From assembly GCF_038396675.1 (NCBI RefSeq), contig NC_088928.1, positions 11,471,501 to 11,535,500 of the forward strand: a DNA stretch of 64,000 nucleotides. Reading direction: 5' to 3'. Shown one piece after another: positions 13,027 to 24,590 of the stretch (within the stretch, counting starts at the first letter, position 1; every line of letters starts with the position of its first letter). Source of the stretch: Hydra vulgaris. Lineage: Eukaryota; Cnidaria; Hydrozoa; Anthoathecata; Hydridae. The position numbers and the translations under genes are program-made. The notes under the pieces were generated by a model. It was not told the origin of the DNA. It saw only the letters and a list, made by a program, of their open reading frames with translations, and did not search any database.

Positions 13027-13188
13027 GGAATGCAAGAAGCGAACTTGAGTCAAGTTCGACTTGAACTTTACTTTGTAACACTAGCGGCAGTGTATTTTTT
13101 GTGGGGACAACCCATACTCTGCCGCTGTTGGTTATAATGTAAACTTCAAGTCGAAATTGACTCAATTTCGCTTCTAGCATTACATCCT
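13027..13188. mobile_element. fold-back MITE, about 74-bp imperfect arms
   Basis: The left arm from 13,027 includes AGAAGCGAACTTGAGTCAAG. The right arm ends at about 13,188 and contains the matching TTGACTCAATTTCGCTTCTAG. Both arms share AGCGGCAG near the centre (13,083 and 13,121 region). Identity of arms is roughly 80%. No ORF. Confidence 0.87.
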
Positions 13189-13317
13189 TAGTTTCAATTG
13201 ATTTTTTACAAAAATATGAAACACTAGGGCTTCAAAAATTATCTTTTTACATAAAATTTGATGAAATTCCTACCTTATAGTTAAAAATTAACTATTAAAC
13301 TATAAAAAAAAATCGAA

Positions 13318-13363
13318 ATATAATTTCAGTAGTGAAATTTCAATTTCACTACTGAAATTATAT
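13318..13363. repeat. perfect 22-bp hairpin, 2-nt loop
   Basis: ATATAATTTCAGTAGTGAAA and onward is exactly mirrored on the other side of a TC centre. Confidence 0.96.
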
Positions 13364-13397
13364 TTTTATAAATTTTACTACAAAAACCGTAATTAAA

Positions 13398-13455
13398 ATT
13401 AGTCGACTAACATTTTAGTCTAACTAAAATTACTCGACTAACTTCTTAGTCTATG
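13398..13455 (-). repeat. two units of the 31-bp TAGTCGAC repeat (reverse orientation)
   Basis: TTAGTCGACTAACATTTTAG ... CTCGACTAACTTCTTAGTC is the reverse complement of about two units of the minisatellite at 22,605-22,815. Confidence 0.8.
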
Positions 13456-14698
13456 TTGCAAAATATAGAGTGGCAATTTTATAATAATAATAATTATTAT
13501 TATTACCAAAAACCAGTTATTAATAATACTCCGATTCTTGTCTTCCTATGTCATTAATCAGTTACACTTTCGTGAACGAAAAAAAACGAGAGCGAAAATT
13601 AAAGGCTTTCGTTAACTATCGTTAACGAGGTTAAGAACAAAAACTGAATAAAAACAATAATTTCTATTTTTCGATCGGAATGAAAACAGAAATTGAGTTA
13701 TTACATAATTTTCGTTCATATGGAACGAAAAATAATTTTGTTCTAATTTGAAAAAATTGAATTATTAGAGATATACTTATTATAATATGTCACTCGCGTA
13801 AAATTCGCATATATTATTTGTACTGTGTAAAAACTAAATAAAAATTATTATGGAACAAAAATATTATTCACCTTTATTTGAAATTAATCGGAAGTATAAA
13901 GATTTTCTAAACTTAGATGTCTTTGTCATTAATTTATTATTTTAAATTTCAATGAAAAGCTGTTTAGAATCTTTTAGCGTTTTTTCAATTTATAACAAAT
14001 TACGAAACATTTTAATTGAAATCAATTTTTTTAGAAATCGGCCATGCCATATTATTTAAAGGTATGTTTTATATAGAATTTGTTTCGGATTTCCTTTAAA
14101 TAACACCTTGTTTCATTAATAATGATAAAGAGATAATGCGTAATTTAATTTAGATCTACACAAATAAAAGCACAGATATTTAATTAAAGTTTTTAATTGG
14201 TTTCAACGTGATTTAATTGGTTTCAAAAGCGTGCAAAAGCGTATGGGGGAGGGGGGAGGGGAGGGTTCAATTTAAAAGTACGTACTTCGATTTTCTAATT
14301 TATCACAATTAACCAGCTAATCAATAGAAAAGTTAAAATTCTGACTAAAGATCCTAGTTTGCCAACATAAAAAGATGTATAGTAAAGGCAGTAGAGTTTC
14401 CATCTATGCACACACATGCATCGGCGCCCGCAGGTTTTTTTGATGTTCCAGATAGGACACTTTCACACATTGTGCAAACTCCAAACTTAAGTATGGGTAT
14501 ACCTATGCCAAATGAGGAGGCCTTGCAAAAAATTGGGATAGCGGAAGCCTAGGAATAAAAAGGCCCTAAAACGCTTGCCCCTCTGCTCAAACGTGACGGC
14601 ACTAATGTAGTAAAATTTTCAACTTTACTATCTAAAAATAAACTTAAATTTATTGACAGATTTTAAATTTCGTAGAAAAATTTTGTAAATAGCAAAAT
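13456..14698. other. gap; quadruplex-like G tract at 14,245-14,265
   Basis: No gene recognised. 14,245-14,265 holds four G-runs (5, 6, 4, 3) separated by single A, a textbook G-quadruplex pattern on the plus strand, just before TTAAAAGTACGTACTT. The direct repeat ATTTAATTGGTTTCAA occurs twice near 14,190-14,226. Confidence 0.6.
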
Positions 14699-14838
14699 TT
14701 ATGACCATGCAAATTTAAAAAAAAAAAAAAAAAATGTAAATGTAAATTGGTGTAAATTTTGCATGGTCATAACTTTTGTTATTGTAAAGGGGTGGCATTT
14801 GTGCCCATGCACACATGGCACAAATGCCACCCCTTTAT
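14699..14838. repeat. two consecutive hairpins
   Basis: First: TATGACCATGCAAATTTA at 14,699 pairs with TAAATTTTGCATGGTCATA at about 14,752-14,770, with an A-rich loop. Second: TAAAGGGGTGGCATTTGTGC at about 14,786 pairs with GGCACAAATGCCACCCCTTTA ending at about 14,838, with a loop near 11 nt. The second is perfect over about 21 bp. Confidence 0.92.
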
Positions 14839-15055
14839 AGTTTATCTTTATTTGATTCGTCATTAAAACAAAAAAAAACTCAATCGAACTCCGGTATTCG
14901 CATTCGATGTCCTTAATATTAACCTCTCGGCCAAGCCAACACATAGTACTTTGTAGATTAACTTTATTAAAGTTAATATTTATATATATATTTGAAGATG
15001 TTTTTTAAATTGGTATCCTTTTTTTTTCGATAAACTTTTTTATTGAAAAAAAAAG

Positions 15056-15193
15056 TTAGGGGGTGGGGTGGGGTTGAAAACGTATGTACTTTAAGGGGCT
15101 GGGGACTTAAAAGTACGAATGGTAATATGGGGAAGGAGAGGGGGTTTAATTTCAAAATTTTTGGTTTACGTACTTTGTGGACGACCCCTAATT
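15056..15193. mobile_element. G-rich, MITE-like end(s) with GGGGTC termini
   Basis: G-rich text (GGGGGTGGGGTGGGG) leads to TACGTACTTTGTGGACGACC and then CCTAATTAGGGGTC. The right terminus GACGACCCC followed by TAA matches the terminus plus TWA target duplication of the clear MITE at 34,797-34,991. The left end of this copy is not found. Confidence 0.5.
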
Positions 15194-15862
15194 AGGGGTC
15201 ATAGTGCTGGAAAGTTTGACACTAATTGACAATGGGGAGGGGGTGTTGAGGCCAAAATGATGTCAATTTAAATTATATTTTTAGTTTTAATGAGCAGATT
15301 TTAACGGTATTTACATCTTCTAAATGGTGTAGAAATGATGTTTTGTTTGAGGGAAAATTAATATTAAATGCGGGGAATTTGATATTATATTTTATTAAAT
15401 TATTTATAATATAATATTATAAATTAATATAATAAGTTTCCCAGAGACATTAAACAAATAACAACTACTAACTTAAAATAAAAATTACTATCGTTTTATT
15501 AATATATTACCATTTGACTGCGAATCAAATTATGATAGAAATATTAACTCTTTGTATATAAAATTCACAATCGTTATTCGCTCCCTAGCGGATTATAAAA
15601 TGTGGTTCAAAGTAAACTCATAAAAGTAAACTTAATAATTTATCATTTTTTGAAATTAAATTGTCGTTATTTCAAATACGAAACTCTAATTGCTGTCTAG
15701 TTGATTGTAAAACTTGATGCAATGCAAACACATAAAGTATTGAAAATTCGAAACGCTAATTTCTCCCAAGCGGGTCGAAGAAACTCTTTTAAAAAGCTTG
15801 CGCTAATAATGAGCAAAATCATTATTCTGATGTAAACAATACTAATAAATCAATATTAAAAT
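15194..15862. other. gap upstream of the D/D/E-like gene
   Basis: Begins with TTAGGGGTCAT, a possible inverted terminus. 15,540-15,790 has three degenerate repeats around 'cgaaacgctaatttctcccaa'. No coding signal. May contain the promoter of the following gene. Confidence 0.45.
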
Positions 15863-16610
15863 ATGGATAAAACCGCATTACTTAACTTATTGATGGTCTC
15901 GTATGGAAATACTCATCCAGATAAAAAAAGAAGCTAATATCCAGAAAGAAGTCCATAGTATATGGAATTCATTAAAAGAAGAGAAACTGGTGCATAAAGA
16001 TCTTGAATCAAGAGTAATGTATTTAATCAATTTGTTTAATGAAAAGGCAATGAAGTTCAAGAGCAAGCAATTATCATTTTGGGCCAATACTCCAAAACAG
16101 TCTACCCCCACGTATACTCCACTTGAATTTGACAAGAATCCCTCACAGTTTGTTGAGCCCACCAATGAGCGATCTGTTATTGATGATCAACAAAGTGCAT
16201 TAACTTTGAGTTTGTTGACCACGAAAAATCAAAAAATGCAAGAACAGTGGCTCAAGATTGACTCAATTCTGAGATTGAAGCTTTAAATTGTGAAGTTACT
16301 GGACTGAAGACAAGAAAGAGAAGTGGATTCATTGCTGAAAAAGAAAAAGAAGAAACTAGCTCATCTATGTAAAGAACTAGCCAAAAAAAAGTATGATCAA
16401 GCTCAACAGAAGAAAACCAGACAACTGAAAAAAGCTAGAATGGAGGAAATCTGCTTGGAGCATCCAGAAGTCAAAGAAAAACTAAAAATCAGAAAGAAAC
16501 CTGGTCGACCGTCATTAGAAGTAGATCAACCTCTTCTTTTGAAGGCGATCATGGATATTACTCTCCATGGTTTGTCCGCTGATGAAAGACGTCGGTCAGG
16601 GGTTCTTCGG

Positions 16611-16805
16611 GTAATGATAGCTTAGCTATGTTTGTCAATATTGTATTTGTTAGAATTTTACTCTTAATTAGTATTTTCCCTATTGTAAATATCCTTGAAA
16701 TGTAAACAACTAATTTCAAGATTTGATTTGAATATAATTTACGAAATAAATCCCGTTTTCTGTAAAAAAGTTAATTATATCCAAATATATTTCTTTATCA
16801 TTTAG
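16611..16805 (+). other. intron 1 of the D/D/E-like gene
   Basis: GTAATGATAG donor, TTATCATTTAG acceptor. Splicing joins CGG to AGC in the same frame (VLR|SIKTL). Confidence 0.8.
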
Positions 16806-17649
16806 AGCATTAAAACTCTCGACGAATTGACATCCGAGATGAACAAAATTGGATTTGCAATCAGCAAGAGCGCCCTCTATACTCGTCTACTTCCGAGAAG
16901 TTACGGAACATTAGAAGGCAAAAGACACGTCAAAACAGTCCCTGTTAGATTGATCAGTCCTCAGAATGAATCTCATTTAAAACATATTGACGGACTCTTT
17001 TGCAGTTCAACTATAAAATATGTGGAAGAAGTTTGTTCTATTTTAGGGCCAGATGAAGTGTGTTTCATTAGCCAAGACGACAAGGCTAGAGTGCGAATTA
17101 AAATCACAGCAGCCAAAAAACAGGCGCCGTTGTTGATGCATTTGGAGTACCGGGTAACTCTCCCTGACCACGACTGGGTCGTGGCTGCTAAACACAAGCT
17201 TATACCATCTGTATACACTGGAATTCCAATCAAAAAAGATGGTCTCGGAAAAACAGATGCTGTTACTTATTCTGGACCTACCTATATTGCTGTTCGATCA
17301 GGAAAACACGCATCCTCGACCGCCTTCGCTCATGAATTAGACTTTCAGCGGCTCTTGGATATCAAAGAATTCGACTCTATTGCCAGAGATCCTCAATTTA
17401 ATATGGTTAAGCCTATCGTTGTGTTTAGCGTCGATGGAGGACCTGACGAAAATCCCAGATATCAGAAAGTAATTGAAATTGGGATTCACCATGTCTTGAA
17501 GAATAACCTTGAGGCTCTTTTCATCATGACGAACGCTCTAGGCCGCAGTGCATTCAACAGAGCTGAGCGACGAATGGCACCTCTAAGTAAAGAATTATCT
17601 GGGGTGATTCTTCCTCACGAACATTACGGAACTTATCTTGATTCTCAAG

Positions 17650-17732
17650 GTAATTACATTGACAAAAGTTAATTTGTAAAAATAATAATATAATTTTTAA
17701 CCTATAATAACCAACATATCTTTTTAAATCAG
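17650..17732 (+). other. intron 2 of the D/D/E-like gene
   Basis: GTAATTACAT donor, TTTTTAAATCAG acceptor, 83 bp. Splicing restores a Gly codon (CAA G|GC AGG). Confidence 0.8.
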
Positions 17733-18550
17733 GCAGGACAATAGATGAAAATTTAGAAAAACAGAACTTTGGTTTTGCTGGACAGGCTTTGGCTGATATT
17801 TGGTCTGATCTACAAATTGACGGTTATCCAACCATTGCAGAGTATATTGATCCAGACAAATCAGAGCTAGAGTCAAGAAGCCTTTTATTACAAGATCAAC
17901 GATTGCCGATTATCTTCGTACAAGTCAATATTTTACTCAAATTGTAAAATGTGAAAATCGTTCTTGTTGTCGGACTATTAGAAGCTCTTACTTTACTCTA
18001 ATTAGAGCAAGATTTCTTCCGCCACCTGTCCCTGTCAACCAAACGAGAGACGGGCTCAAAGCAGTAGATGTCTCAGAAGGAGCAAAAGAATTGTTTCCAT
18101 CATCCGTCTTTATTCTCATCGCATCAAACATTGAAAGAATTCTTCCTCGTACTGCCAAAGGATTTCCAATTTTGCCTTATGATGCGTTTTGTCCATCAAC
18201 TCAGTCTAGCCTAGCTGATAGAATCTGTAATAAGTGCAATATCTACTTTGCCTCTCAAGCTATGTTGACAAAGCACGCTTCTATCCATTCTGCTGCTATA
18301 ACACTCCCTCTAATCAAAAGGGTCCAACCAGTTCGTATCGCTGCCAAGCGTCAGACAGAATTTTTGGCAGTCATCGCTTTGCAGAAGAGTTCGGAAACTG
18401 CTGAATGGTTAGATGAAAATGAAGTTGACGCAACGAATTTGATTGTACCTCAAGAATACGATATCCTTTTAGAGCGCGGAGAGCATTGACTACCTATTGT
18501 TTCAATCGATGATCACTTTAACAACCCATGGGAAGGTTATATTAAAGGTA

Positions 18551-19544
18551 TATAATACTATTTGCTTAGTTGATTATTTAATGAGATATCGTCAATTATA
18601 TAATATAATTTGATGAGATCTACTATTATATAAATGTATAATTTAGTCAGAAAAAAATTAATGGTTTTTAAGCATTTTTATTGTCTTTTAGGGGGGGGGG
18701 GGGGAGTACACAAAAACTGACATCATATATAACGGGGGGTTGGCCAAAAATTGACAGAGTTTAACAAAGGGGGGACGGGGAGTCGAAAAATGAGAAAAAA
18801 CACTGACATTATTCATGGATGACCCCTTAGAAAATAATGGTTTCCTTTTATATACTAAATTAAGGACTGACGAATATTCGTTAAAATTCGGATTACGAAG
18901 TTTACTTAAAGGCGAACTTGACTTTAACTTCGAATTCAGTGCCGAATTTGAAATAGAAATTCAGCTTTCAGTTAAACAAAATTTAATTTAACTTTCAGTT
19001 AAATTCGAAAATTGTTTTTTAATTTTTATTGAAAAATAACTTTTTTTGAATTTTAATATTTGCTATTTTTTTATATCTTTTTTTTTTCAGAAAAATAATA
19101 ATCACTATTCATCACTTATTAAATCTTACTTATCGCTTTCAAAAAATCCTCAAAGTAACAAAAAGGGAAATATTTAACATAATATTCTTCACGATCTTTT
19201 TCCTTATTAAAATTGACTTTTGAAATTCTCAATTTTTGTTAATTTATAAAAATTTTGATTGCAAACTTAAATAATGCTTATATAATGTGTCCAGGCCTGT
19301 TGTATACAAAACTAGTGTTTATATATGTGCATATTATCAATCAAAATTTTGATAATTTAAGAAACATTAACTTTAACTAGATTTCAATTTTAAACAAAAT
19401 TTTATTAATAAGTGATCAGAAGGAGCAATAACTAAACTTTCATTTAGTTGATTTGCCGTTTCTTTTTCCATCCCCAAAAAGCAGCATTTGTGATTGATTT
19501 TATATTTCAGTTTAATTTGAAAAAAACCAAATTAAATATCGGAA
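18551..19544. other. gap; G14 homopolymer and GGGGTC terminus
   Basis: 18,691-18,704 is a run of 14 G, followed by further G blocks (18,736; 18,769) and a terminus CATGGATGACCCC followed by TTA at 18,832. 18,880-19,010 has motifs CTTTCAGTTAAATTCG repeated, similar to 21,200-21,320; these may be the paired borders of the hAT relic between them. Confidence 0.5.
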
Positions 19545-20760
19545 ATCATGCCTCCAGAAAGTTTAATCTGTGAGCATTTCCTCAAGAATACATCAGTAAA
19601 CTTTAAATCAACTTGAAAGATTTGCGGAGATATACTAAGCACACCTCAAAACTCAACATCTAGTCTTCACGTTTACATAAAAAGTAAGCACAAAGACATT
19701 AACAAAAGGTTTGAGGAGAAAAAAAGAGAGTTGCTGCAGAAGAGCTTGCTAGTACAACAAAAAGATCCAAAAGTGGTTTTGGTCTTTCCATTCAATCATA
19801 AATTACAAAATTCATAGTACAAAAAAAAGCTTATGCGGACAATGATACACAACAAGTCAGATTCGACTTCAATCTGACAGCTATGTTTTGCAGAACCAAC
19901 ACTCCATTCAATATTGTCTCCACTGCAGGTTTTGTTGATTTCATCAACTCAATTAACTCTAGGCTTACTGTTAAAGAATCTGCCAGAACTTTATGAAAAA
20001 GTTAAGAAATGTGTCATTGCTTACTTTGCTATAGATATTTCAACACTAACTGGTGTATCATTCACTACTATGTGGACAAGCAGAAACAATGGTGCTTTCA
20101 GTGCATTAACTTGCCATTACATTTCACAAGAATTTGAACTAAAACCATTCCTTATTAGATAAAAGACACACAGTGGTAGCAATTGCCATTCAGTTGTATG
20201 CCTTGATTGACACCCTCAATCTGCTTCCAAAGGAACAAACACACAGGTAATTGCTTAAAATTTCAACTATCACATTTTATTTAACTTCGTATTAACTTTT
20301 TCATGAAGGGCTACCGCGAGCTGTCACACTGCCTGGGACAGTAACAGTGATCGGCGCCCTTATTTATTATAAATTTCCCTATATTATAGTTGAGAGACCT
20401 TTTTTTTTTAGGTACCTTTACTTCATTTGGCGCCACATGGATATCTACCGCCCGGGACAAACTCTGGCTACACTAACTCAGGATGATCTTAGCTTCAAAT
20501 TGAAATCTAAAAACACTTCTGACTTTCAAGCACTACTAGAAAAATATCGTTTATCATCATTAGTAGCAAAAGAAACTAATGTTTTTTAGTGGTGGAAGAA
20601 CATGGTACCACAATATTCAAAGCTGGCATCTGTTGTCAGAAAAATCTATTCCATTCCAGTTTCATCAGCTTCTTCTTTTCTGCAGATGGACAAGTTGTCA
20701 CTTGAACCCAAACAACTTTTAACAGCAACAATGTAGAAAAACTTGTCTACATTACACAGA
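19545..20760 (+). pseudogene. BED-finger hAT transposase relic
   Basis: Decayed hAT transposase in at least four frames. N-terminal BED-type finger: LICEHFLKNTSVNFKS, stop, then KICGDILSTPQNSTSSLHVY and IKSKHKDI (C..C...H....H) at about 19,564-19,710. Middle: FCRTNTPFNIV followed by FVDFINSIN (about 19,890-19,960), the usual 'nPF..V....F...i..lnP' region. C-terminal dimerisation region: DLSFKLKSKNTSDFQ, then WWKNMVPQYSKLASVVRKIY and IPVSSAS (about 20,590-20,670), and SNNVEKLVYITQN (about 20,725). Catalytic residues are not recoverable. Repeats of an 'aaattcgtctttcagttaaattt' motif at both sides (18.88-19.01 and 21.20-21.32 kb) may be its subterminal regions. Confidence 0.8.
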
Positions 20761-20946
20761 ATTATCCTGGAGTGCAAAAAAAAAAAAAAAAAAAATTAAA
20801 ACTGTAAGATAAAGTTCAAGGCTTTAATTCGTATTATTTTCTGCAATTCACTAAAAATCAATCTATTTGAATTCTTTAAATATTAACAAATGTTAATTTG
20901 GCTAATGTATGATAAGTTAAGCTAATGCAAGATTATGCATAATAAC

Positions 20947-21146
20947 GCAGTCGTGTCTCAGTGGTTAGAGTTCTGGCTCAGATCCCAGAGGTCCAAGGTT
21001 CGAGACCGACTCTAATAATAAACGACATTGATAAGAAAGAAGGCGTTAACTTCCAAGTTAATGCTCCTCCACGGTGCTCTGCGGTAAAACCGTTAGGACT
21101 TCTGTTAGCACCTTAATAACTACAAAAAAAAAAAAAAAAAAAAAAA
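20947..21146 (+). mobile_element. tRNA-derived SINE, full copy
   Basis: Pol III box A (TCAGTGGTTAGAGTTCTGGC) and box B (GGTTCGAGACC), a conserved body (AAGGCGTTAACTTCCAAGTT ... GGACTTCTGTTAGCACC) and a poly-A tail at 21,123-21,146. Other copies are at 24,031(-), 27,805(+), 41,842(-) and 43,361(-). Pol III transcribes it; it is mobilised by a LINE (family knowledge). Confidence 0.93.
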
Positions 21147-22604
21147 GTTTGTCAAAATCCAACATAAAAGCCCAAATTTCTTTTTCATTTAAATGTGCTT
21201 TTTAAATCCAATTACGACTCTCAGTTATATTCGGTTAAAAGATCCAAATTCGTCTTCCAGTTAAATTTGGTGTATATATATGATCTAAATTCGTCTTTCA
21301 GTTAAATTTGGGTCTTAAAAAGTTGTTAAAAAAATATCTTCACACATGAAGAAACCGCGCGAAATTTTAGTGCTAAAATAATAAAATTAATTTTTTCATA
21401 AAGAAAAATATGTTAGCTAAAACATTTCTTTTCATTTCTTTTTTATTTTTGTTTGAAAAACAATGCATAGAAACATTTAGTTTTGACTTTATTTAAAGAT
21501 GCCATTTTTGAGTAATATAAGCATGCTCAAATTACGCAGTGTTTTTCATTGAAATTACCTAGTTTAAAGTCCTACAATAGCAGTGACTTTAATTGCTTTT
21601 TGAATAAAAACAAAATTTTAATATTTTAACAATAATAAATTATTTCTGCAATTTAAATTCAAAAAATTTGAAATTTTATTGTTCAAAGGTTTGAGTTAAT
21701 AAAATTGAAAAAATAACAAATCAATTTTTTTTTTGTGTGTGTGGAAAACATAGTATTGTTTCAACAATACTATGTTTCAGTGGCTTAAAATTTTATCTTT
21801 TAATTGTAAGTTTTGCTAATAACGTATCATTATATTCCAAAAATTAGTTCTAATTGTCAATTTGGTGCTTTTTTAATTAATTAACGTTATTTTTTTGAGC
21901 TAAATTAAAGTGCTCATATTACCAAGTGGTCTTGGTAATATAAGCTCTTTTGCTACTTTTTTAAAAGCTCTGTGTTTTTAAGAAAAAATTTCGGGTACCT
22001 CAATATCTAATTGGATCATATGCAGGAATCCAAAAAAAAATTTTATTTGCACAAATTTTGTATCGAGCATAATTAGTTTTGAAAATATTCGAATTTTTGT
22101 TTAAAGTCCTCTTATTACCTTCATCTACATTAAATATATAAAACTTTCAGTGCATGAACAAAATGTTTTAGAGTTTGGCATAAAAATCAACATGTGCTTC
22201 TGATATTGTATTGTATTTCAACAACATTTTTATGTACACCTGCTACTAGTGCACCAAGTGACCTCTTTTTTTTCTGACGCATTCAAAAACTTGTGTGCAA
22301 AACGTAACAGGGTAACAGCCAATTTGCACACTGTTTATAAAGAGAGGCAACAATTGCAAAAACAGTTGTCTTTGACATAGCGACAAATAAAATAATCAAA
22401 TTTAGTTTAATGCGTTACTATGATAATTTGACTGAGCCATAAGAATCATTATTAAGATAGTAACAAAATTGTATTCAAACGCCTTGATTAAGCGGCCTCG
22501 AGTGTGGCAGTTTTATGTTATATATTATTCTTTATATATATTATTATATATTATTCTTCATCTTGTTTTAGCAGACCAACTTTAGCTACACGGAAATATT
22601 AGTT
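21147..22604. other. gap with small hairpins
   Basis: No gene seen. A perfect 15-bp hairpin with a TC loop lies at 21,746-21,777 (AAACATAGTATTGTT and its mirror), and an imperfect one at about 21,911-21,945 (GCTCATATTACCAAG and CTTGGTAATATAAGC). The motif 'gtaatataagc' recurs at 21,515 and 21,935. Confidence 0.6.
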
Positions 22605-22815
22605 GACTAATATTAGCAAACTAAAAATTTAGTCGATTAATTTTAGTCAGACTAAAAAGTTAGCCGACTTATTTTAGTTAGACTAAAAAGTTAGTCAACT
22701 AATTTTATTTAGACTAAAAAGTTGGTCAAATAATTTTAGTTAGAATAAAAAGTTGGTCGACTAATTTTAGTTAGACTAAAATGTTATTCAACTAATTTTA
22801 GTTAGATAAAAACTA
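22605..22815 (+). repeat. minisatellite, 31-bp period, about 6.5 units
   Basis: Units start at 22,620, 22,651, 22,682, 22,713, 22,744, 22,775 and 22,806, exactly 31 bp apart. The typical unit starts ACTAAAAAGTTAGTCGACTA and continues ATTTTAGTTAG. Units differ by a few substitutions but no indels. Confidence 0.95.
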
Positions 22816-23025
22816 ACCTTAACTCTCATCTCTAACTATTTTTCACAGTGCGATGGTCCTAACAAGCAGCAGATGATCTGAAAAAAAAAAGTCCGTATTC
22901 GTTTTTTTTTATAGAAGTGTACAATTTTACAATAAGAATTTATATAGTATTGAGCATTATTCGTTAACTCAAAACAAAGATTTTCTTTGATCCCTCCAAG
23001 GGATCAAGGAAAAACTTTATTTTGA

Positions 23026-23207
<182 letters not shown>

Positions 23208-23701
23208 ATAAATATGGAAGCGTATAAAGTTTTAACTTTTTTTAAAAAACCGCAATAATAATGACTAGAAAGTTTTTCTAATTAATAGTATTTTTGTTTT
23301 TGTTTATTAAAAACATATTTTTTTAAAATTCACTAAGCAAAGCTACATCGACTATCTTATGGCCTGCTGCTATAAGGGAGTGCCGCTATATCGACTGAGG
23401 GTTTGGTTTGGGCAAGCAATCTATAATTAAATACAAAAACTTTACTTAAGTTTTAAATTTTTTCTGGTCTGGTTTATTAGCGTTCTCTTTGAAACTCTAA
23501 TTTTCTAATTGGAAGAAACTAATCGACTACAATGCAAAACTATATAGGTTTTTTTTTCTAATCTGTTAAAAAAAAATCAATTTAGTTTTAAAAATCTATA
23601 TTCATAGCTAAAGTAGTTATAAATAGGTAATATATACGGTTAATTCCCGTTAATAGTTAATTGGTTCCTTGGAGGTTCCAGTTAATGGCAATATACTTTA
23701 C

Positions 23702-23812
<111 letters not shown>

Positions 23813-24030
23813 TGCCGAGTAGCACAAAACTGGAGGCGTTAGAACAAAGTTAAAAATAATTTTTTTTAAATGTAAAAATTGGGCTTAAAAATTTTTGGGA
23901 TTGTACGTGCATTTGTACAATCCCAACTCGTATTCATAATTCGTATTAATAAATGTAAATATTCACTAATGCTCATTTTCTTGATCACTATAAAAAGTTA
24001 TGAGATAAATATTTTATTAGTTATTTAGGT

Positions 24031-24230
24031 GATCTGTGCGAAGTCCTTACGCTCTTATCATGTGCGAAGTCCTTACGCTCTTATTACTTAAAACCGCGGA
24101 TTAGCATTTAACCAAGAAGTTTACTCCTCCTTTCTAACCAATGACGCTTTAATGGGCAGGCCTAGCTTTGAACCACGGATATTCCGTTTTGAAGCTAGAA
24201 CTCTAGCGTTACAGGACGATTGCATAAAAG
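24031..24230 (-). mobile_element. tRNA-derived SINE (minus), diverged
   Basis: Reading the minus strand, the body (AAACTTCTTGGTTAAATGCT) follows a decayed tRNA-like head near 24,215. At the 3' end, a 26-bp segment (TGTGCGAAGTCCTTACGCTC and onward) is tandemly duplicated at 24,034-24,086. Confidence 0.85.
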
Positions 24231-24505
24231 CTGGCATTTATTATTTCTTTGAATATATCATATTAGGCCCGTAGGAACAAAAATACTTCTGGGTAGGTCA
24301 AATAGTAGTAAGTAAAAATTTTTTTCAAAGGAACTTTATCCGAAAATACGGATAACAAGTTAGGTCTTTTCTAACTTTTTTTTTTTTTTATATATTAATT
24401 TGCAATCGTTTGCTTTTTTCTATTAACTAATTTTAAATTTATTTAAAAATTATTGGGAGGGCGAGTGGGCAAATGCCCCTGCTGACCCCCGGTTGCTACG
24501 GGCCA

Positions 24506-24586
<81 letters not shown>
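24231..24586. other. gap ending in (TA)n at 24,507-24,586
   Basis: No gene seen before the TA array that flanks the next transposon. Confidence 0.7.

Positions 24587-24590
<4 letters not shown>

Larger units (their letters stand above)
15863..18550 (+). pseudogene. transposase-like gene: AT-hook, candidate D/D/E, C2H2 finger; 2 introns; broken
   Basis: Blocks in order: a charged helical N-terminus (15,863-16,340) across several frames; lysine-rich coiled coil, then the AT-hook-like RKKPGRPSLE (about 16,492); intron 16,611-16,805 (GT..AG, phase 0); a winged-helix-like stretch starting SIKTLDELTSEM; then a core with FISQDDKARV (about 17,066), VVFSVDGGPDENPRY (about 17,419) and FNRAERRMAPLS (about 17,554). 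Intron 2 is 17,650-17,732 and restores frame (DSQG|RTIDEN). A minus-one shift near 17,880-17,908 leads into CENRSCCRTIRSS and on to a perfect C2H2 finger (CNKC..., x12, HASIH) at about 18,226. TGA at 18,487 interrupts a still-coding tail ending DDHFNNPWEG. N-terminal frame changes fall near the A7 run at 15,923 and at about 16,285-16,340. Acidic residues spaced like a D/D/E triad plus DNA-binding motifs suggest a transposase or a domesticated relative. I cannot assign a superfamily. Confidence 0.75.

Noticed and set aside
15191..18832. Firm call of a 3.6-kb PIF/Harbinger element bounded by GGGGTCAT
   Set aside because: The inverted match is only about 8 bp and the protein does not show Harbinger motifs; kept as a hypothesis in findings only.
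22605..22815. CRISPR-like regular 31-bp spacing
   Set aside because: There are no unique spacers; units are contiguous, and the sequence is eukaryotic. It is a minisatellite.
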